64,000 nt of DNA from Tetrahymena thermophila SB210 (Eukaryota > Ciliophora > Oligohymenophorea > Hymenostomatida > Tetrahymenidae), in contig NW_002476301.1 in NCBI RefSeq assembly GCF_000189635.1, positions 62,001 to 126,000 on the forward strand, written 5' to 3'. Position 1 is the stretch's first letter, and the number at the start of each line of letters is the position of its first letter. This document shows positions 26,275 through 39,600 of the stretch, in pieces. The notes beneath the pieces are model-generated. The model ran no database searches and was not told where the DNA came from. It was given only the letters and a program-made list of their open reading frames with translations. The translations under genes and the position numbers were made by a program.

Positions 26275-26562
26275 ATGTTTAAAATTAAAAAATAAATAAA
26301 TAATATTTCTCAATAAAGGTAAAAATTTATAGATTCTATTTTTAAATAATAGTTAAGCACTGATAAAAGAAAATTTATAATTTCAATAAAATAGATAACT
26401 AAAATAAGCTTACAAAGAAATATTTATACTCAAAATAATGATAACCATCCTTTTAATAAAAATTAGGCATTTTCCATCAAAAAATTTGTAATTAAAATAA
26501 AAAATAATCATAATTAAATTAATAGTAAAAGACCACCTCACTCTTTCGCAAACTCATTTTGA
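26275..26562 (+). CDS. Coding-like ORF directly upstream of, and in frame with, the next gene
   Basis: ATG at 26275 opens 95 codons to a TGA at 26560-26562. The encoded residues look genuine towards the end (NNDNHPFNKNQAFSIKKF, then SKRPPHSFANSF). After this TGA the same frame stays open through coding-like residues for 34 codons up to ATG 26665, where the following gene is modelled to start. I can find no in-phase intron that removes the TGA. Either this is a separate small gene, a 5' extension interrupted by one TGA (Sec, readthrough, mutation or base-call error), or chance. No family is recognised. Confidence 0.35.
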
Positions 26563-26664
26563 AAAAGCTTAAGATTAAAAAATACAAAAAACAATCAAAA
26601 TATTAAAAAAACTTTTTAAGCTTTAAGTAACAACAATTTATTCGTTTAACAACTATTTTGTAAA

Positions 26665-27925
26665 ATGGCATCATAATTGTAATAATTGTAAGAACTTTAA
26701 TTGCAAGAAATTAATTTAAACGATGAGCCCGTAAAGAATTAAAACTAGTAGGCATCCAAAGTTTAATAGCTTTAAGAATTTACTAAAAAAATATTGTCTG
26801 CTAAGAATAATGATAGTCAGATGATTTAATCTTTAGAATATATCAAATAAAAGATAAATTTTACTTCAAAGACACCTAGCTAATTTGAATATGATGGCGA
26901 TTAATCATTTAGGGAAGGAATAAAATGTAGCTTTTTAGACGAAAGTGAGTCTAACTACTCCTCTGTTAGCACTGTAGCTTCAATAAACGTTGGTTTGACT
27001 TAACATGAAAAGAAGACTCCTAAAATTTGTAAATAATATATTTTTATCAACTAAAGTTTATAATTTTTTATTTTATTTAGAATATTAATAGACTCTATAT
27101 GTTTTGAGAGACCAAGAGTAAAATTAGTCAAGCAGTAACGAAAATCCTTAATCTTTTATTGATTTATGGAGCATTTTTAAACAAATATATATGTAAGAGA
27201 AATCACTATAAAGCTAATGTGAACTTTAATCAAGAGCTTAATTGAATAAAGCTTAAAATAATGATGAAAACGAAGAAGATGATAACCAATTTAATATATT
27301 CAGCTGTCTTCAGTGCTTCAAGAAGAGATAACTTCCTAAATATTTACTTGTTGAAAAAAATTTGATTTTATACATGTATAACACAAAAAAGCTCTCAAAA
27401 GAAAATAATAGCAACTTAATATAAAAAATAAATAGATTTTATACTCAAGTAAATTAAAGAGTTAATGCTGTCTTAAAGATTAATTAGGAAATTGATAATC
27501 TAAGTGTTTTATCCAATTTATTTTTAATTGCATTCTCTGATTTTCATTCTGAAATTTTCAATTATCTATTGGATGTTTTAAATCAAGCATAAGAAATTAA
27601 TGGCTAAAAGAAAGTGTCTATTACAAAAATTGCTCAAATTTTCACAAGCGATATTATTTATCTCCTATCAACTTCCAGAATAGATAATTAAATACTTTAA
27701 AGATAATCAGTAATTAATTATGTTAACAATCTCTTCTTTGCATTAATGTTCTGCTATTTCCAAGAGTGTGTGAGAAACTAAAGTGATTTTGGAGAATAAA
27801 GTTCAAAAACAATATTAAATGCTTTACTTAAACAAGTCAATGCTAAACCAGATTCAATAGTTAATTACTTTACAAAAAGATTCCCCTCTTTTATAATTGA
27901 TAAAAATTTTCTAAAATATATTTGA
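26665..27925 (+). CDS. Hypothetical protein, 402 aa, 2 exons
   Basis: Exons 26665-27028 and 27081-27925 join in phase. The N-terminus is Gln/Leu-rich and helical (MASQLQQLQELQLQEIN), then Ser-rich. After an acidic Asn/Glu stretch comes a Cys/Lys segment (FSCLQCFKKRQLPKYLLVEK) and about 200 residues of dense amphipathic helices containing many Phe/Leu/Ile, ending FPSFIIDKNFLKYI. The helical C-terminal half is well ordered by composition and resembles a helical-bundle domain, but I cannot name it. No signal peptide or clear membrane span. The start is uncertain because the same frame is open and coding-like back to 26563. Confidence 0.78.
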
Positions 27926-28553
27926 TAAATTAAATTAAAATCATAAAATAAATTATAATTAATAAAATAATAAAAAATGTCTTGTAAATAATATATATTC
28001 TTTCATAATAAAGTCTCTTTTAATCTAAGAAATTTATAGCTACTTTAATAAAATTTACAGAATAATTCTTCATTTGAACCAAATCAATAAATCTTTTGAT
28101 TGTTCACAAATTTCTAGAAATTCAAGAATTTTATTAACCAAATTAATTAAATTCCATAAATTTTAGAAATTAATAAATTCCCATCAATAAAACAAACAAA
28201 CAAACAAACAAACAAGCAAATAATTTCTGGTTAAAATAGCACATTTAATAATTTATATTGTAAATTTATATAAAATCATGAATAAAAATACTAAGTTATC
28301 ATATAATTTGTTATATAATAGAATTTAAAGTAAATAATTATAAAATATTGATAAAATTTATTTTAATAAAAAATTTTCCAATTAATTATTAACAAGTTGA
28401 TTTTTACCCACTTAAAATTTAAAATTTATAATTTTTCAGATTATCCTAAATTTATTATTTATTTTAGAATCAAATTTTTATAATATTAAATAAATAACAA
28501 TTTTCAATAATAATAAATGTTAAAAGCTAATAAAAAAAGGACATACGTTTTAT
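27926..28553. other. Intergenic with an AAAC simple repeat
   Basis: AT-rich spacer. Contains a perfect run of about six AAAC units at 28193-28216. No gene or RNA seen. Confidence 0.6.
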
Positions 28554-31500
28554 ATGTTTGAAATAATATAAATAAAAGAAAAGAATATTATTATTAGATT
28601 TAAAAGTGGTAAATAATTAGTTTATGTGATAAATTAAAATGCTTTTTTGATAAATTTGTTTTATGATTTCATCAATTTTAATTATTAACTGGGATTTGAA
28701 CAAGATATTAAACTAAAGAATATTTAAATATTTAATGATGTTTTTAAATAATCAAAAGACAACACTTTTTTTTATTATTGGGAATATTAACAAGAAGAGA
28801 ATGCTAATTTATTTAATTATATTTTTCAGAATTGGGAATTAATGGATGCTATAAAAATTAACAATCGAGTAAATTAAAAAATTTATTCATTCTAGAGACT
28901 AATATTGGAATACAGAGGATTTGTACAAGGTTAATTTTTCATCAGAAGAATACACCAACTTTCTTTTGGTTGGAGAAGTAGCTAATGGTTAATGAAACAA
29001 TAAATCAAAATAAAATTTATCAATTAATATATTGAGTTATTTTAATACCCGATTAATTAAAATTTTATTAAATATATGCATTATTTATAAAGCATTGGTT
29101 AAAAAATTATTGAGGAATTTAATTTTTTGTAATTTTTAAATATTACATAGTCAATCAATTGCTCTATTTAGTTTTTTCTAAAATTTGTTCAAAAGTCTTT
29201 AAAATTAAATATATTATATAAAGTAAATTATTTAATTAGTAAACTGATTTAATAATCAATGATTAAATAATAAGCTCAAGCTCTTTTTGATAAATAGGAT
29301 CATGTACTTTTGCAGTAAATTTCTACTAGAAGGGAGAGTTAAGAAAATATTTAGCCAATATCTATAACAGACATTGACATAACAGCCTAAGATAGTAGTT
29401 AAATGCATAAATAAAATAGAAGAAATACAAAAGGTACATCTGGTGGTGATGATGATGATTCACAGCAAAATAATTATTCATAAAACAATAATTCTATTAT
29501 AATGCTTGATCATAAACTTAAAGAAGAAAAAGATAATCAATCTAAAGAAACATAAGCTTAAAACTAAATTATGAATACAAGTTCATTATTATCAAAGTAG
29601 ATGAGAGCAGTGGCTTAGACGCAATCTTAATTCAAGAATATAACCTAGGATAAATATTCTGAAATAAGCATAATCAAAAGTGAGATAGAGAGTTCATTTC
29701 AAAATGGAGAAAAGGTTTTTATAAATAAGAGAAATTTATCTCATTCAAGAAGACTTTTGCCAATGGAATAGAAATTTACTATCCAAAGCTCTAAATTTTT
29801 AGTTAGTAAAGCAAAGAGTAGCAAAGTAAGCTAGAAATATGTAATTTCAAAAATAGACTTGTATAAATAATAGAGCTCAGAAGACATATTTATGTTAATA
29901 AAAAAATCTGTAAAATAAAAAATTGTAAAAGTCTTAAACTATTTGCTAGAAAAGACTGAAAATAGGAGGTTTAAAAGCTTGAATTAAAATCAAATCTAGC
30001 TCATTAATGACAAAAGTTATGTGTTAAGCTAAAAGGAAGAAAAAACAAATAAAAAAGTTAAATGTTTTTCTCTTCTCTAATGGAAAATAATTAGTTCTAC
30101 TTTCTAGTTAAAGTAGATTTTTAAAAGATGTATTCATAAAATTCCAATCATACAACCAACTAATTCTTTTAACATTAGCTTAAATTTGATTTAAATGTCT
30201 TCCATACTTCTTCTCTACTTTATCTATTCCTTTTATATTTTTTTCTTTAGTGGTGATTATTTCTTTACAAAGTGTGTAGAAATATTTAGTCTTATAATAA
30301 TAGTATGTGATATTGTAACTAAATTTTTTGTCGGAATATACAGCAAGGGAGATATAGTGATCGATCGGAGTCTTATTTTTAAGAGTTATGTTAAATCCTA
30401 TTTTTTTATTGATTTTTCTTCTGCTTTAATTCTTTTAATTAACATTTTAAGTCTTTTTGATAGCTATAAGTACTCTGCAATATTTAAATCTATTTTTTTC
30501 ATCCGAATTTTATCAAGTTACTAAACATTTTTACAAATCGATCACCTGATACATATTGTAGGTAAGGCTGGAAATCTTTATGAACTTTTTAAGCTCATGC
30601 TAAAGTGTATTCTTTTGTGCCATATAATTTCAATTTTACTTTACTAGTTAGCTATAGTAGAGTAGACATATTTTAATGTAACGAATACTTGGATTGATAG
30701 CATAGGAATAGATAACGCTTTGTGGTATGATAAGTATATCTATGCTTTGTATTATTCCTTAAATATCATAATGCTTAACCCATAAAATTAATTGAATACC
30801 TTAGAAACAGCTTTTGTAATTTTAGCTATGTACTCTACTATTGGCTCATTTGCTTTAATTATGTAGTGTATAAGTAATGTTTATTTTATATAACTATTGT
30901 TTTTAAATATGATATAATTAATTTATTTAGGTGACATTTTAGAATAGGAAAATAAAAAAACAAGAGAATTCAAAGCTGACTTAGATACAATTAACTAATA
31001 TATGAGAAAAAAAAATTTAAAAAAGGAGCTACAGTCAAAAGTCTGTAACTTTTTAGAATATCTATATGAAGAAAAGGGAGACATTAAAAATAACAAAGAG
31101 GCTCTCAACGTTTTGAAGAGGCTTCCTGTAAGTTTAAGAGAAGACATCTAATAAGATATCAACCAAAATGTTATAGAGCAATTTTAATCAATTTGCAAAA
31201 CGTTTTCTGATAAAATAAAAAAAAAAACTATCTAGATTATCGAAGAAGAGTGTTTTCTACCAAATGAAATTATTTTTAAGCAAGGTAGCTTCACTAATTA
31301 GGCTCTCTATCTTGTATAGAAAGGAAAAGGTAATTTAAAATTATTTAATTAGAGAAATAATCAAATTTACTCATAGTTTTGATAAAAACAATTTTTATTA
31401 ATACAATAAAGTTTTATTAGAGAAAGTTAAGGCGAATGGTGAAATTGTAACATTTTGTGTGTTAGAAAAAAATGGTATTTTTGGTGAAACCAACTTTTTT

Positions 31501-33111
31501 TCAGGATTAGAATTCAATTATCAAGTTAGAAGTGGTGATTTCACAACAGTATACAAAATACCCAGAAAGTAATTTATAGAAGTTATCTAAACTTCAAATG
31601 ACGATTTTGAATAGTTTTGTGTTACTAGAGATTCCATACTTATTCAAAAAAATTCTCCTTTTTTGTAGGTATGTTGTAGAATATGCAATAGTAATTATCA
31701 TTAGGAAAATGATTGTGATAAAATTCATTTTTCTCCAAATAATTATCTAATAATTCAGAAATAATAAGTAAACTTTTAGTAGGAAAGAGCTACTTATCAA
31801 CGATAACTTAGATTAAGAACTAATGCCATTCACTTTGTAAATTAAATGAGAGATGTATGCGATAGATTAAATTAAAATCCAGATTACATCACTTTAATTG
31901 AATTATTAGAGTTAGACAATCTTAATCAATCTAACGGGGAATCAGAGAGTTCCTTCCATTCTGATAGGGATAGTAACTTAGATGAGCTAGATGATAGTCT
32001 CTCATTAAATCAAGCAGAATAATAAATTTAAGAAGAATTAGAATTAGAAATGTAAAAATTATCTGATTCCAATAGCAATTAAAATAAAATATATAAAATT
32101 CACTCAAATTTTATTGATAATAATTTCATTTAAGAAGTTGAAGAGATTTAAGAAGAAAGTCCTTAATAGTAGGTATAAAAAAGTCTAACTGTTTTAGATC
32201 TAATAAGTTCGGGAGATTAATATAGTCTAAGTTAAATATCTGGATCTCATTTACATAATTAAAATTTAAATCTACAAAACACAAATAGCTCATATCTTAA
32301 TTTAAATAATCCTTCAATTAATAAATTTTAGTAAGTTTAAAAAATCAATTAAGTTGCTTAATAATTTTCACATTTAATAAACCAAAATCCTACTGCATTA
32401 ACTTCTTAAAGCTAAACTAAAATTATATTTCAAAATTCAAGAAGCTAATTCGCATCTTATAATGATATATTTAAATCGAATACTATTAATTCGTAAGCTA
32501 CTAAAAAGTCAAAAGTTTAATTTGATGATTAAAGTGTTCTTGAGTAGCAAAAAAGCTCTTTCAAAAGGAGAAATGTAAAAAAGAAAGGATTAATACCAAA
32601 GAGTATTACAAAACATGATACCAGGAGCTTGAACGAATAAAAAACAAGTTAAAGCAAAAAACAGAATTCTAAAAACGAAATAGAAAATACAAATAATATT
32701 ATGTAATAAGGTGGAATAATTAAACAGCTTTCAAAAATTAATTCTATTTTAGAAAAATAGTTAAGCACATTAACTCCATAAGGTATTACAAAATCTTTGT
32801 AATAAATTTCAGTGAAGTCAATTGATCAACAATAATAAAATTAACAAATAGTGCAATAATTATTATTGTTTGATTAAATTAAATAAAATATAATAGAATT
32901 ATAACATTAAAATTAATAACAAATTATGATTTTTTAGAATGAATTTGAAAGAATGAAAAAATATAGAGTATATTATCCACTAGGAAATTACACAAATGTA
33001 ATTAACTCTATAAACAGAAATCTTAAATTGAATTTTAAATCAACGAAAAAAAGAGCTCATATAAGAACATGGTCTTTTATCAAAAAGCTCTAATCTTTTA
33101 GCAATTAATGA
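28554..33111 (+). CDS. Cyclic-nucleotide-binding-type cation channel with aberrant pore, 1472 aa
   Basis: Exons 28554-30873, 30931-31329 and 31412-33111 join in phase. Residues 1-230 form an unrecognised, ordered-looking region. A Gln/Ser-rich linker follows, then six membrane segments from about 545: S1 (MSSILLLYFIYSFYIFFF), S2, S3, a weakly charged S4, S5 (MLKCILLCHIISILLYQLA), pore helix and S6. Then come a C-linker (QYMRKKNLKKELQSKV), a cNMP-binding-like domain with FGE (NGIFGETNFFSG), a Cys/His cluster (CCRICNSNYHQENDCDKIH) common in ciliate members, and a long Gln/Asn/Ser-rich tail. Ciliates have large families of such plasma- or ciliary-membrane K+ channels. Here the pore reads YALYYSLNIIMLNPQNQL and has no GYG or GFG filter. 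The N-terminal region could instead be a separate gene fused only by an open frame. Confidence 0.85.
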
Positions 33112-33688
33112 TTTATTGACTCTATTTTCCTCTAAAAAAAACTACACATAATTTTGTATAAGATGATTTCTAATTAATAAGATAATTAATCCCCATCCCT
33201 ACTTTTCTCCAAATATTTTCACCATTAAAAAAAATTAATAGAGATTTTTAATAAAGATAAAATTTACTTTATAAAAACTTACCTTATATATTATAAAATT
33301 CTTGAAAAAATTTTTTGTATTTATTTTGTCTTAATTAATAAATATTCATATTGTATTGCATTAAGATTAAATTAAAAAAAACTTTAATACAATTATTAAT
33401 TAAAAGCAAATATATGAATAATTGAACACAACATACATTTTATAAATTTTCAAAAATAACAACTGAAGAAAGAATAATTAATTTAATAAAATTAATATGG
33501 ACTAATTAGAAAAGAGTAGAAGCAAAATGACATACAAAATTATGAATTCTTCTTAAATAATAAATAAATAAATAAGATTTTATTGATATAAAAGTTGTTA
33601 AAATATATTAATTCATAAATTGAAAACTAAGAAACTTTATATTAATTAATTTTAGGTAGTTAAAGATGGATAGAATAGTTTCAAATTT
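33112..33688. other. Intergenic, convergent gene ends
   Basis: AT-rich spacer between the channel (+) and the first giant membrane protein (-). No gene seen. Confidence 0.6.
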
Positions 33689-36600
33689 TCATTCTTGTTA
33701 ACTATGATTTATATCTTATATATACATTTCTTTATTTTTTATTTGATTAAAATTATTTTTTTTTTATTGCAATTTATTAATTATTTCACTAGAGTTAATT
33801 TCTTTTTATTCCTTTAGATCTTGAGAAATTATTTAATCTTTTATGTTGTCTTCAATTTAAATGTTAGATAATTTTATAAAATCAGAGTTTTTATTATTTT
33901 AATTTATTTGTTTTAGATTTAAAGTCTTATTAATATTTTTATTGCTTTATTCAAAATAAAAATTTTTTTCCAAAAATTTTACAGTGCTTTTATTATGAAT
34001 GCTTTTTTATTATCTTCTACTCGTTTTGGTTTTAAATCTTGTCAATTATCTTGATAAAGCACTATCGCCCATTACTCTTTCTGAAAATTCTGTTGAACAA
34101 GATTTATTTTTAAATTATGTGTTAACGATAATATCAATATTGCTATCTTGGATTAACTAGTCAGCGCTTCTAAAAGAAAATACACTTTAATATAATTTTT
34201 TTTTCCCAACTGAATCTTACTTGACAGATTGTTGTTTTTTAAGAGAAGTTTTTATTTATTTTCCTTCTATGTCCTCAAGATCGTTAAATTTTTCTTTATT
34301 ACTTTCAAGAGCCTTTGAGATTTGATATTATTTGATTATTTCTAAAGAAAATAAACTAAGAGTACTGTTTTTCTATTCTTATTTAAATTTTTTGTAGAAT
34401 TTAAAATAATCTCTCAATTTTTTCCAATTATTTTTTTTGATAGTATTATGATTTAAATCTTAAACAAAGCTTTTATTTTGATCATTTATTTAACTTTTAA
34501 CAGAGCTAAATCTTTTAAAGCATTTAGTACTAACTTTCTTCAAAAGGGCAATAATTTTATTTTTAAGATGGATAATTTATTTTCTATTAATTTTGTAAAG
34601 CTATTTTGCTACTTAGTAAAAAAAATAGAAGTTAAGCCCTATGATTACCATATACACAAAGAATTAAAAGCCGATATTCCTTATTTGATAAGCAAATACT
34701 ACTAATGTTAGTGAAATAATATTAATTTGAATAGATGTAAGCTCTAACAGGTTGACATCCAGATTTTTGAAAGGTTTCAGCTTTTAAAATAATTCAAAAT
34801 AAAGGATAAGGATAAGAATTGAAATCAATCCTTTTGTTTAGATTTCACTTTTCCAAAGCCCTATAAAAGAGTAAATAAACACTTTGAATAAGAGTCTTAA
34901 TATTTCCCAGTAAAATAAATTTGGCTTAAATTCTTTGTACAAGAACCCATATTTGATTTCAAAGTAACTGCTAGTAAAATGCTTTTTATTAACACAAAGT
35001 AAGGTTATCATTAAAATAGGAATCAATACTCCGTAAACTATTAAACCTGGTATAATAATATATTTTATGTATTATATATGAATGTCAGAAAAGCAAATTA
35101 TTGTCATATCAGCAATCATATACTTATTTTAACCTACAGTTTAGCAAGAAATAGCTAAGATGAGTTGCTAAATAACTTAAGGGACAAGGTAAAGTGCAAC
35201 AAAAAAACATGATGTATAGAAATAGTATGACTTTATCATCTTTTTTCTAATAACTTCAATGATAGTGAAGCATAACATAATTAAAACATAAAATATGATT
35301 GGTTGCAGACTAAAAAATATTGTCTTTATAAATACTAATTTTTCAACAAAAAGTTAACTCAATAAGCAATCAAAACCTGTTTTAATAAGTCTTTTTTATA
35401 AACAATAATTTATTATTTTTGATAAAAGTAATAATAATTTAATTAATAAATACCTAAAAGGGGAAACAATCATATTAATTATTTATGTAAGTTATTAGGG
35501 TATATCCTAGCTTAGAGAGAAAGCAATTAAATTTATTTATGAGTGATTAATCAGTATTTTGAATAATGAAGATGATGCAGGAGAGTATTGTGAAGCAGTT
35601 CCTAATGATAATATACCAAACAATTTTAATACATTTTTTATAATTTTATTTTATGCTTCATTTATAATGCTATAGACAGTTAAGAGAGCCAAAACTAGTC
35701 CTCCAGTAATAACAAATCCTACTTTTAAATATATACCCAATTTATCTGAACATAATGAGCATTAATATAAACCATCCTCATAAAAAGTAACATTGCTCAT
35801 TAATCGCTAAATAGTATTTATAAATAGTGTTAACAAAATATATAATTAAAATTTTTAAAAATGATAAAATTAACAATTCGATTAAATTAATAATTAATTG
35901 ATTTCGTTGATGACCTATTTATAATTGAATTCATGGTATATTATTTAAAATATGAATGACTTAATCAATTAAAATGAAAATAGTTGAGTTGAAATATAAA
36001 TTCAATTAAATTACTTGTGTATCACAAGATTGACAAAGTGCCCCAACATGACCGAGTTTACATGGAAAGTATAATTTTTGAAGTGGATCTGTTATGTTTT
36101 AATATGTAGAATTTGAGTTAGAAAGGCAATTACTTTAAGAATACAAGCAATAGAATATCTCTTTTTCTTCTCCTTAAATACTTGAATCTTGCCAATACCC
36201 ATCAATTGTATTGACGATATTCCCTCCTGGACACTGATAAATAATTTTAACTAATGATTTATAAATTTATTTGTATTGAAAATGATAATTACATCAGCTC
36301 CCTCAGGACAAGTTAGGCATACATCAGAATTTTTATTTTTACTGTTTTGTCTGCTGTATGAACCCGATGGACACAGCTAACATATTTTTTTTTGAGATAA
36401 ATATATTTCTCCTGGTGTACAATTTCTGAATTCTACAATTATATTTTTAATATATTCTTTATTGCTGAATGAGGTCACAATTTAATTTTCATCTAAAATA
36501 GGAGTTATTATATGTCTTGATGTCAAGCTGAAGGTAGCATTTTAGCCTGGTTAATATATAAAAGATATATTTCCTAAATATAGCTAGCCAGTATTTGGTT

Positions 36601-39600
36601 CATAATTCTCTAAGGCTATTTTATTGGTATCATATGAAAGAAAAACTTAAGGAATAAGGTCAGTATTTTTTGTATTTAAAAAGACAGTTTAATTGGACAA
36701 ATCTTTAAATTTTAAAGTTATATTTGATTAAATTTCTACACCAGATATAAAGTTTGAAAAAAAGTTTATGTCTTCTTCAGTTGTATTAGAAACTTAAATC
36801 TAGGAAGGAGCAATATTTAAGGGATTTACTTCTGTATTATTTCCCAAAGTATTATTTTAAAAAAGCGCATTTATTACAGAAGGAATATACTTTAAGCAGC
36901 TAATAGCAGGAGAATTTTCACTAGCATTATTGTTTATAAATGTAGAATTTAAAATGGCGAATTATAAGCTTACTGTAGTTCCTCTTTGGTTATCTAAATA
37001 CAAAGCACCACCTTCCATAGCTGTATTTTAAAAAAAATTGCACTGATCAATTACGAGCTGATATTTAAAATTGTATTTAATTATAAATTTATAATTAGAT
37101 TCAATAATATAATCGTATTATTTTTAAAGAGAATCTTCCATTTCACTATTAATTTCAAGTATTCTTCCTTTATCATTCTGATTACTAATTGTTGCAGCAT
37201 CTATTTACTAAAAATAAATTGCTCCACCATAATTCTATTTTTTTAAAAATTATTAAAGTTAATAAATTATTTTGTTATTATTTATTTATTTATTGAAAAA
37301 CTTACTGCATAATTTTTTTCGAAAGTTGATTTTGTAATGAACACTCTCAAATTACTTAAATTAATAATCCCAAAAGAATTGCCATACAAGTGATTGTGAT
37401 AAAATTAAGAATTAATTATCAAATTACCATATTCTTTTTTCTTGTAATGCTCGCCAGCAAATTAAATAAATGAAAATTCTTAATAAAAATAATCTACACT
37501 ATTACAATAATTATTTTTGACAGTAACATTATCAAAGTAGAAGTTAGAATTTTGTACACTAATAAATGATTGTGCACAGGGTAACACTTCGTTATTAGAG
37601 AAAGTTACATTTTAAAAATGGATAAATTCTCCCATATAGAAATACATATCAGGATTGCAATATCCAAAAACTTATTTAGTAATTTCATCTGAATTCAAGT
37701 TTTCTATTGTTACCTAGGTACTTAATCTTTTTGCATTTTAAATAGTTGTATCTGTAAACTAAACAAATACAAGGAATTTCGCTCTTATTATTCCAGAGTG
37801 TGTTGACACAGCATTGAGTGTTACATTATGAAAAAAAATTTCAGAATTGTCAAAAATAAATATTAAGTCATAATTGCTAATAGAATCTATTATGACATTT
37901 TGAAAAAGAATGATTCCACCTTTTATTTGTATCATACTCTTCTTAACTAATTCCGGGTGTATTTAATTTTTGTCCTCTGTAATCTTAATTTTTAAAAATA
38001 ATTTTGTAAAAACTATTTATTTTCAATCTTTTTTATAATGTTTTTCAATTAAAAAATAATGTTTTTGAAAGATAAATACTGTTGTATTTTTGAGCGATAT
38101 TATACAGATTCCCTGTTAGGGGATAGAGATCAGAGTATTATAACTAGAAAAAACATTTTTAATAAAAGTGTCTTAAATAATTATATAGATTCTATCATTA
38201 CTGTTATCAATAGCTATTATCCCACCTTAATCTTTTGAAATATTATCGAAAACACAACTTTACAAATTTATTGAAATACGTGAACTCTCTATTAAGTAGA
38301 AATATAATACTCCGCCATCACCCTCGGAATTTACTTTTTTTAAAGTTACATTTTACATGTATAAATCAATGTCTTGTTGAATAGGCGAGATTAATAACCC
38401 ACCTTTTGAGCAGCTAAAATCATTAAATATGCTATCTTTGAGTATAAAGGTTTTGGCTATAAACTAAATAAATTTGCTTTCTTACACTAAAAATTGATGA
38501 GGCATCAAAACTAGTAATTTAAAATAATAAAATATTTTTATGTTACTACTTTAACTTTAAAGTAATTTACTTGAATGATTTGTTTTCAAAGGAGTATTAG
38601 CTATAACATTCTTTATATATATTATTTCTGAATAAAGAAATATGAGTGCTTATATTTTATTTTAAAAGCTATTAGGTTATTTATTTCCTTCCCACTCCTA
38701 ATTATCATCTGATTCTTAACTCACTATTGAGTTAAACCTTTCATAGAATATATCAACTAAAGAAACAAGAGACTAATCAGAATATACAAAAAATAAAAAT
38801 TATTGTTATTAGTCTAAATTAATTTGAGTATTATCTAAGACAAACTCAGACTCTTTAAAAGTTATATTAGATATACTAATGAATGCTGGTTAATAAGAGC
38901 AAGCAATTGATATCATATTTCTACTTATTATCGCTTAGAAAATTTAAACATTTGAGATTATAACTTGAGCAATTCCTACCTCTTTGTAAAATATTACATT
39001 ATCTTGTAATATCTCCTAATATAAATTAAACTAATCTAAATATTATGAGCTAGTTTGTATTGAATGAGATTCATAATAACACAAATCATTTTACTTGTTT
39101 GTATAGCAAGATGTATAATTCATACAGTCTTCATACGTAAATCCTTTTATTTGATAAGAATACGCAAAGTCTAAATAGTTAGCTTGTTAGAAATCAATTA
39201 TATTGCTCATTTAAAGTTCAAAATCATTAGAAATCTTAATATCACTGATAAAAGCTTGTTAGCTGTAGATTGTAAATAACGAATGCAATTGGTGAATTAA
39301 GGAAATTTTTATTTCACTTATATAAACAATTTTAGCAGCAAGTTTAAAATATTAACCATCTGTATAAGCGTCTTTGCAGATAAAATTTTTTAAAGAAATA
39401 ATAAGCAATCCTTATAAATCAAAGATATAATATGGTTAGTTATTCATTCTAGTAATATCATAAATAAAAATATTTTCTAAGTACACTGATTTTAAACGAT
39501 TAAACATGCTTGGTTCTTTAAAATTAATAAAATATCAATAAATAAATTTTTTTTCTTCTAAAAATAATTTACTTATTATCATGACAGGGGCTGTAATTTC

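Noticed and set aside
28193-28220. AAAC tandem run as a possible regulatory or telomere-like element
   Set aside because: Short simple repeat of a kind seen several times in the spacers; no link to a gene boundary or other signal.
33700-34710. Plus-strand open frames, including one at 34478-34705, resembling a membrane protein
   Set aside because: The minus strand carries a continuous frame encoding the polar tail and last spans of giant protein A, matching copy B in layout. The plus frames are its antisense shadow.
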